A stretch of 64,000 bases of DNA from Trachythela sp. YZ-2020 (lineage: Eukaryota > Cnidaria > Anthozoa > Malacalcyonacea > Clavulariidae): NCBI GenBank assembly GCA_016169945.1, contig JADLSH010000363.1:1612001-1676000 (forward strand), read 5' to 3'. Shown piece by piece: positions 57,601 to 64,000 of the stretch. The notes below the pieces were generated by a model that had not been told where the DNA came from, searched no databases, and saw only the letters and a program-made list of their open reading frames with translations. The position numbers and the translations under genes are program-made. The stretch's first letter is position 1; each line of letters begins with the position of its first letter.

Positions 57601-60558
57601 ACGCACTATAAATTACAGTTCTGTTATTAATATTGGACCAAACAGACTACACAGTATCAGGAGGAAAGTCTGTAGGCTGTTGCAAAATTGCGATATGTTG
57701 CGTGCATCTTTGTGTATTAAGTAAATTTTCTTAATCAATTTTTATAGCCAGGCAAGTAAACGCTGAGAACCAAAGTGACGTTATTGCTAAAACAAGCGGT
57801 CCACTGTACGACACATTGTGGATTTATGGGGATTCACAAGCTAGACGAATGTACGGCGAAATTCTAAATACAAATTTATGTGGGACGATTTTCAAAGCTT
57901 GTAATCTGAGTAGAAATTGGGTTTACGCATACATGGGCGAATTTCCACATCAGAACGACTTAGATTTTGATCAAAGCAGAATAACAAATGACATAAAGAG
58001 GATCTTAGATCTTCCAGAAATGTCAGGAAACAGTGTAATGGTCTTGAATCTTGGCTTACATTACTTGCAAACAACGAATTTTTCAAATTATGTTAAGCTA
58101 CTTCGCGGAGTTGTGGACGTTTTTAAAGCCCGTCAAAGGGAATTAGGAAGGAAAAATACAAGAATAATATGGAAAACGACCACGGAAATTTCAAAGCACA
58201 AGGATACGCAGGAATTACTTTATTCTGATTTTAAAAGATTTTTGAATAATGCGGTAAGTTTATATGAGATCAGTTAAACAGTTCAAAAGGTGAATTATCC
58301 AGTTCGGAGTTTCGACCGCTGCGCATCCAAATGACGCGTTCTGCGTCGGGATAATATTGCAGTTCAATCATAACATGCAGCTGGACTGGAAGAATTATAA
58401 TATGCATATCGAAGTATTCAACTATTCAATCATCTATTCGTGTTGCATAGCCTCATGCAATAGTCCAATAGAACTGCAATTGGTTTGAATACGAAAAAAT
58501 GTGCTCGAAAAACAATTAGTTTGACTCGCTTCAAATTAGAAAATATGTTCCCTAAGGCTAAGTGTACCTTTTTTTATTTTGCTTTGTACAAATGAAAAAA
58601 ACATGCTAGTATAACGAGCAGTTCCATTGTGCCTATATGATTCAACATGCAGTTGAATACTTTGATGGTAGAATTTTAAATATTCCAGTCTTAGCTATGA
58701 TTTAACTGCAATTTTATCCCGACGCAAACAACTAATTTTAGTTGCGAAATATATTTCAGGCACAAGCATAAGGAAAAATAAAAGTCAAAACAGAAAACTG
58801 CATTGAAGCATACAATAGCGCTGCGCCTTGTCATTCAGGTATTACCATACCCAAATATGGTAAGACAAAGTATGGTGCTTTGTGTAAATAATCATTGGTG
58901 GTCCCATGAGATGAATTTTTTCCTTTAACACATTCCTTTAACACTGACTCAGTTTAATTAAACTAACTGGCTCTGTCATGTCCACAAAGCTAAGCATGGT
59001 CATTTTAGCGTTAGGTCATGCTTAAATGGTGTCCAACTGTTACTTGGCTACAGATGAACGAGCGTTCATAATCAGGTCAGTTAAGTTGGAAATTTGTTTA
59101 GTTAAACAACAACTAGTTATAACCATAGAATAAAGATGGCGGTAAACAGCCAGCTAAGTCTTAAGCCCCGGTCAAACGAGGATGAGAGTTGATGAGAGTC
59201 AATGAGAGTTGCAACTCTCGCTCGCGTTTAACCGCCATGTCGCTTTGCCCGTGCAGGCAGAGCGAACATGTTTCAACTTTCTCTATAGGTGTCCAACCTG
59301 AGCGTTTTCCATCCGCAACTCTCATCAACTAGGCTCATGCGCTCAGCCGCTCACATCAACTTACAGCTGGTTCAAATTTTGATGAGAATTTTTGCATGTT
59401 TGACCGCTACGCGTGGTATAATATCCAGTCAACTCTCATGCAACTCTTCAGTCTCGTTTGACCATACTCAGAATTATTGACTGTTTGTGTTTGTCAGTTA
59501 AACGACTTATCTTCCCAAAGTCAAAACCCATCGGGCCATGCATGCTATATAGTCATGTTATATATGTTTTGCTTGTGGCACTGTGCTTAGCTTGCTTGTC
59601 TCGCACGTGTGAGCCATGTATAGGCCACGGTATAGAGCAATCCAGTGTGTTAAACGGCGTGAACCTGCATTTATCATAATAAATAAATAGGAGTAAATTC
59701 AACTCCAAAACATAAGGAGTAAATTCAACTCCAAAACAGAACAATTCCTTTCGAGCAGACCTTGAAACTTAATAACTCAAAATTCATTGGCATCACCCAC
59801 TCTGATGGCAACTGGACTCAGCTGTCGCTCAGTTGCTGGAGCGCGAATCGAATCAGCAGCCAGACAGGTTCGCCAGAGGGTCGGTGGTGGCATGGTTGCA
59901 CATCTGCTCTGCTCGAGTCTAAAATATAAATATAATAATTTTTTTCGCAATTTTTTTTCATCTGCAAAAAACTTTTCGCCACTTACAATTCTCTTCTCTC
60001 TCTGATAATTGATTTGATTAATCACCATCTCGTGTCTAATGCTAATGCACTTAGATAACAACACTATAACCCACCAATATACGCACCTAAAATCTCGCAC
60101 GCTTATCTTGTCAAAAATGTGTGTTCGTGGCATTTGTAGCAATCAATGTTTATTTACAAATATCAAGTTGTTGCAACTTGTCACGCAACTTGTTATTAAT
60201 AAGTTGTTGAATTGCAGGACGATAACAAGTTGTTAGAACAACTTGTAACAAGTCTGTTGAGTCAACAACCTTGTAGCAAGTTGTCAACAAGCTGGTGATT
60301 AACAAGCAGTGCGAACACACCCTGACAACAAGTTGTACGTTGAAACAATATTGGTACAAGTCTGTCGCAGGTTTTTTACAAGTTGTGCGTTTTCACGTGT
60401 GTAAATTATCCATTTCATCCTTTCAGCGTATCGCGATGTTCAATGCATATGCCACGTCATTCATGTGTCGAGAGGGATTCGAGATTCTTGACGTACACCC
60501 GCTGACCGCATCGTATCCAGGTGGCACAGGTGGGCCCAAAATGGGCCCAAAATTTTAA
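54685..60558 (+). CDS. NXPE family protein (NXPE + PC-esterase domains), last exon missing
   Basis: Exons 54685-55240, 55531-55656, 57012-57188, 57748-58253 and 60427 onward; junction phases 1,1,1,0 all fit. Residues 6-29 form a membrane anchor (type II). The NXPE domain (about 75-185) shows GGDWWRVLIRSPVASLRP and DLGNGTYEVVFLIVEPG. Exon 2 gives GKMQPRGALRGR and HDYLLQPFQGG. Exon 4 carries the GDSL-like esterase block LWIYGDSQARRMY with Ser316. Exon 5 gives FEILDVHPLTASYPGGT. Human NXPEs are about 550 residues; here reading stops at 498, and the usual final DxVHY segment with the catalytic His is absent. A donor (acag/gtgggc, 60530) suggests a further exon, but none was found before the next gene. 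The exon 3 donor (ttt/gtgcct) is weak. Exact function of the family is unsettled. Confidence 0.82.
55781..56100. repeat. caacttgtt/aacaagttg hairpin repeat, copy 1
   Basis: Begins tacacacgtaaagatctcac; repeated inverted words acttgttaacaagttgttg and gtcaacaagc. In NXPE intron 2. Confidence 0.7.
56807..56955. repeat. caacttgtt/aacaagttg hairpin repeat, copy 2 (partial)
   Basis: gttgtcaacaagccgataac to acttgtgcgtttctacgtcg. It shares aacaagcagtgcgaac with the other copies and has the end that copy 1 lacks, so the two may be parts of one element split by 700 bp. Confidence 0.65.
58342..58726. mobile_element. 385-bp MITE in NXPE intron 4
   Basis: tgcgtcgggataatattgca against the inverse tgcaattttatcccgacgca; about 30 bp of similarity at the ends, no coding capacity. 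Confidence 0.65.
59166..59463. mobile_element. 298-bp MITE in NXPE intron 4
   Basis: ccccggtcaaacgaggatga at the left and gtctcgtttgaccat at the right are inverse; gagagttgatgagag words repeat inside both ends. Confidence 0.65.
60081..60404. repeat. caacttgtt/aacaagttg hairpin repeat, copy 3
   Basis: Full-length member, from acgcacctaaaatctcgcac to gttgtgcgttttcacgtgtg, ending 22 bp before the acceptor of NXPE exon 5. Ends are weakly inverse, as in a MITE. Confidence 0.7.
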
Positions 60559-60559
60559 A

Positions 60560-62540
60560 GAACATGATATAGGACAAAACTCATAAAAGGCTATATTTTT
60601 ACCAAAGAACATGAAATATTCCAGAAGATTAACTTTCGAAAAATTATCAATTCTTCTCTTAACAATGCAATTTGTTCGCGTCACAAAAATACAATGTTCC
60701 TCGAACAGAACACCCGTTTTGTCTGTTGCATCGCAAATTTAAACTCCTGAGGTATGGAAAAGAGGGAATTAATATTTTGATAAAGAAACACAGAATGTGA
60801 AATACACAAAGTGTGTTGTGGAAAGTGATGAATGAATGACGCAATGACCTATATTTGAAAAGGGCAAATTCCTACATTGCTAGAGGTATTAACCGTATTC
60901 TCCCCAATAACCCTTTACAAGTAGGTTATCAAATGGAAGCAGTACCCTTGCATTCTACCAAGAACACCGTTATTTTAAAATATATATTTATTTTTTTTGT
61001 ATACATTTTTTATTCTTAGCATTTACCCAAGAGCAATAGCTCATCTTTGGGCCCACGCTACATGTTCTTAAATAAAAGTTAGTCACACTTGGAATAAAAA
61101 GAACAATAACTGGTTCTCAATCAGCTTGGCTTACACCATACATTCGATTAAGAAAAACGTTATATAAAATGCATTTATGTAATATCAGGAAATTGACGCA
61201 ATGAGCGTTTAAACACTTTGACAGCCGAGGATGAATTACGATCTCTAGTTCGTATTAAGATCTCCCGCTCTAGGCCTCCCCCCCCCCCCCCCCACTTATA
61301 ATTCGGAGGGATGGGGGCTATATAGCCTCTGGTTTCCAGGATGATTTGGTTAGTTTATTCAAACATATTACCATTATTGGCGGCACCAAAGACGCGTTGC
61401 CTGGCTATCATTGCGAGGAGAAGCTAGTGTTACTTTTAATATTTTAAAACCATGCACCATTTTTCTTTCTAACAAAAATAAAGAATATGTCAGTGATCTT
61501 ACTTTCTTGACCGTTTGGTTAAAATAGTGTCTTTTATAGCGAAGCGCGTAATAGCTGTAACGTTTTTAAGTCGACAAAGAGTAAGAAAAATTTTAAATAA
61601 TGATTACAACTACACCTCAGCTTATATTTAAAGTTATGACGCACTCATTTAGAGAATTATGTCTATAGAGAAAAAGGATAATAGGGAGTTTACGATCTAC
61701 GAAGCGGTCAGCTCGACGACGCCACGTCAATTTATGCTTGACATAAGCCACAGGAGTTTAACTAGACTGCTTTAATTGTCTAAAACATGTTTTAACAACC
61801 TTACAAACGTTTAAATTAGGCTAAAACATTCCGATGTTCATCTGATGTTTGCCGTTCGGTCAACGTTATAAAACAACTCTCATGTCGCAAGAATGGCAAC
61901 GCTGTTGAGGAAACCCCTGGGACCACAAATTATTCATCCTTTTTGTCTTGCATGACCGTATATCTTTGTTTTGCAGGCGCGTCGTCGAGCTGGTCGCGTC
62001 GTAGATCGTAAACTCCCTAATGTCTCCCGAAGTCTCGCTCGTTGAATTAAGTTTTAACAAAGAAGTTAGAAAAAAGTTTTCAAACTAGTTTCTTTTCGAA
62101 ATGCCTGCAGGTGTGCTTGATCAAGAATTAAATATATATTTATTTAAAAAAATCTCAAAGTGAAAAGATTTAACTTTTGATGATCAAAAACTAAGAATTA
62201 CTTACGGTTGCAATTGTCCCGACTTCTTTCCTGAAGTCTTAGTATTTATCAAGTATTTTTCGTTGCCTGTTGATCTCTAACGTTTAACCCTTGAACTATA
62301 TGATCTCACCTTTTCGCAACATGTTATCTACACCTTATGCGGCACACAATGAGAGGTCTTACTGCTCTAGTTACCAAGGCCAATGAAAGCTTAGAACAGT
62401 ATTTGCTGCGATAACTGGTCCTCCATTATCTTAACTTCAGGTTGCATAACTAAATTCCTTTAGGAACCGAAAATGCCAGTAGGAACCGAAATCTATATAG
62501 ACTAATATTTGTATATAGACATGTATTCATCGAACAGGCA
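60560..62540. other. Between the NXPE genes; no exon recognised
   Basis: Searched for the missing final NXPE exon (Asp and His-Tyr segment) without success. Contains a C-run (61280-61294), the MITE at 61682-62019 and a block (62360-62520) of no clear kind. Confidence 0.5.
61682..62019. mobile_element. 338-bp MITE with long ends
   Basis: tagggagtttacgatctacg continuing to ctcgacgacgc, against the inverse at 61977-62019: about 40 bp of terminal inverted repeat with few mismatches. No coding capacity. Confidence 0.8.
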
Positions 62541-62543
62541 AAC

Positions 62544-63981
62544 ATGAAATTAAAGTGTTTTCAGTTAGCTTTGTTTACAGTTATAATCCTAAAGCTTTTA
62601 GCAGTAGTACTTTTGGCTGCTTATTTTTTAAAGAAAACTGAAATTCTCTTCGCGAATCCGAAGCTAGAAGCTCTAAAAGATTTTCAGATTTTTATGAAAG
62701 ATTGGTGCCGGGTCAGACGGGCAAGGACGGACATTCAACGTGTACTAGGGCCATGTCTAGACCAAATAAAATGGACCTACGAGCGAAATGGTATACGAAC
62801 AAACGCCTCTACGAGTTTTGTCTCCCATTGGGACTTAAAGCCGGCCGGGCAGTTTAGCCGATTTTTCATTCAAGCTGTTTCAAGTGAGGAAGATTTGAAA
62901 ACGACCGGGGGAGATTGGTGGCGAGTACTAATTCGCAGTCCAGTTGCAAGTTTGAGACCAACAGTATTTGATCTTGGGAATGGAACGTACGAGGTGGTGT
63001 TTTTGATCGTGGAGCCTGGGATCTATCACGCGGAGATCACGCTCGATTACACGCTGTGCAACGGTTTCCGGGATCCACCCGAGAACTGGTTTATACTTGG
63101 TAAGAACTGATCTATATAGACCGTAAATTTCCCGGAGTTGTTTCTGATGTTGCAAAACATTTTCATCCTTCCTCCGGATAGGATTTTGGGTTTTCCCAAC
63201 CTTACTCAAAATAACTGGAAATTTTCCAACACGAAGGTTTGCCAGTTGGTCATTGCAATGCTGACTGTCGCTACTAATACTTGCCTGACTAGTCTAGTAC
63301 TTACTGCTCTGCAATGTTTCATTCAGTGTTTCAGTTTCAACCTTCCTCAATGTCAGTAAACCTTCCTCACGGGTGGTACCCGCACACCCGCAGCTTTTTT
63401 GCAACTCTGGCTCCAAAAGAGTTGCTCTGTCATCCGAGTTCGGTATTGAATTTTATACTCCTTCAAATTTACATTGTACTAATAATTTTTATACTGAATA
63501 GCTCTATTATAGTTCTAAAATGTTCCCACTAAACATTCATTAAGGCTGTTCCTTGCTGATTCATTGTTCATGCTGGAGAAAACCTAAACTTTATTTACTC
63601 GAATTATTTAAAAATAATATCTCTGTCAATTGTTTTCCTCAGTATTGAGGTCCTGTAAAAGCCATCCCTGTAAAAGCCATCCCTCAATCCTAAACTATTT
63701 TCCCTAGAGGTCTAGCAAGGGCCATCTTTACCATTCCTTAGGATGGTATGATGCAGGCCCCCATGTTAGCCCACAAGTAAACTATTTTGGCCTCTCCAGT
63801 GAAGGTCGCTTTTTTCTAAAACATAAGGAAAAAAAGAAGATTTCCATTTCACTAGGAAACGCCCAAGGTAAAATGCAGCCAAGAGGAGCTTTGCGAGGTC
63901 GTGGAAAACATGACTACTTACTTCAGCCATTCCAAGGAGGAAAGAAAATAACAATAAATATACGACTCCCCACGGGTAGAG
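62544..63981 (+). CDS. NXPE family protein, second tandem copy (5' part)
   Basis: Exons 62544-63099 and 63856-63981 match the first two exons of the gene at 54685; the rest lies beyond the window. In exon 1 only three residue changes are visible (Leu6Phe, Gln59Arg and Val to Ala in IYHVEI), so the copy is young or has been evened out by gene conversion. Similarity begins abruptly at gaacaggcaaacATG, just before the start codon, in both genes; gaacag could be an acceptor of an upstream non-coding exon. Intron 1 carries about 530 bp of extra sequence (63113-63643) compared with the first gene. Same predicted anchor, NXPE domain and topology. Confidence 0.82.
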
Positions 63982-64000
63982 GTAAGGATCTATTCTATCT

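Noticed and set aside
61866..62060. 64-codon minus-strand frame
   Set aside because: Lies in one end of a MITE.

Overview
The window reads as nuclear DNA of an invertebrate animal, most likely an anthozoan cnidarian. The case rests on AT-rich introns with GT-AG borders, NXPE-type genes in tandem (a family I know to be expanded in cnidarians and amphioxus), CR1/L2-like LINE remnants, many short inverted-repeat (MITE-like) elements and dispersed hairpin repeats built on caacttgtt/aacaagttg. This placement is inference: there is no rRNA or mitochondrial marker. Six genes can be supported; nearly everything else is repeats.

Layout. 1-5.6 kb: no gene; a long palindrome, a tRNA-like SINE fragment, a hAT-type MITE with an 8-bp target duplication. 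5.6-6.8 kb: beta/gamma-crystallin-like gene 1 (TATA box, non-coding exon 1, two coding exons). 7-11 kb: repeats, a LINE 3' end, a 1.2-kb minisatellite, a mariner-type MITE. 11-37 kb: a nested segmental-duplication array built from a roughly 2-kb composite unit with long inverted arms. It surrounds crystallin genes 2 (14.5-15.6 kb) and 3 (32.6-33.9 kb) and carries a broken promoter copy, a 1.2-kb terminal-inverted-repeat element, a 5S-rRNA-derived SINE and an exon-like block. 37-44 kb: a decayed SWIM-zinc-finger gene, a Mutator-like fold-back with 9-bp target duplication, Penelope-like debris with hammerhead-ribozyme-like motifs, and further MITEs. 44.0-52.5 kb: a complete three-exon gene for a divergent GOLPH3/GPP34-domain protein behind an ETS/NRF1-like promoter. 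54.7-64 kb: two head-to-tail NXPE genes, the first seen over five exons but without a recognisable last exon, the second running off the window.

The most interesting signal is in the crystallin trio. TATA box, 5' leader exon, both introns and 3' UTR are plainly alike in all three genes, while the coding exons have diverged strongly (under half of residues identical by eye). A conserved gene shell around fast-changing exons is typical of multigene families under diversifying selection, such as defence, venom or recognition proteins, and is not what neutral divergence gives. The genes sit in a rearranging repeat array that could supply new copies.

No operon-like linkage is expected here. The crystallin genes form one local family and the NXPE genes another; the GOLPH3-like gene is unrelated to both.
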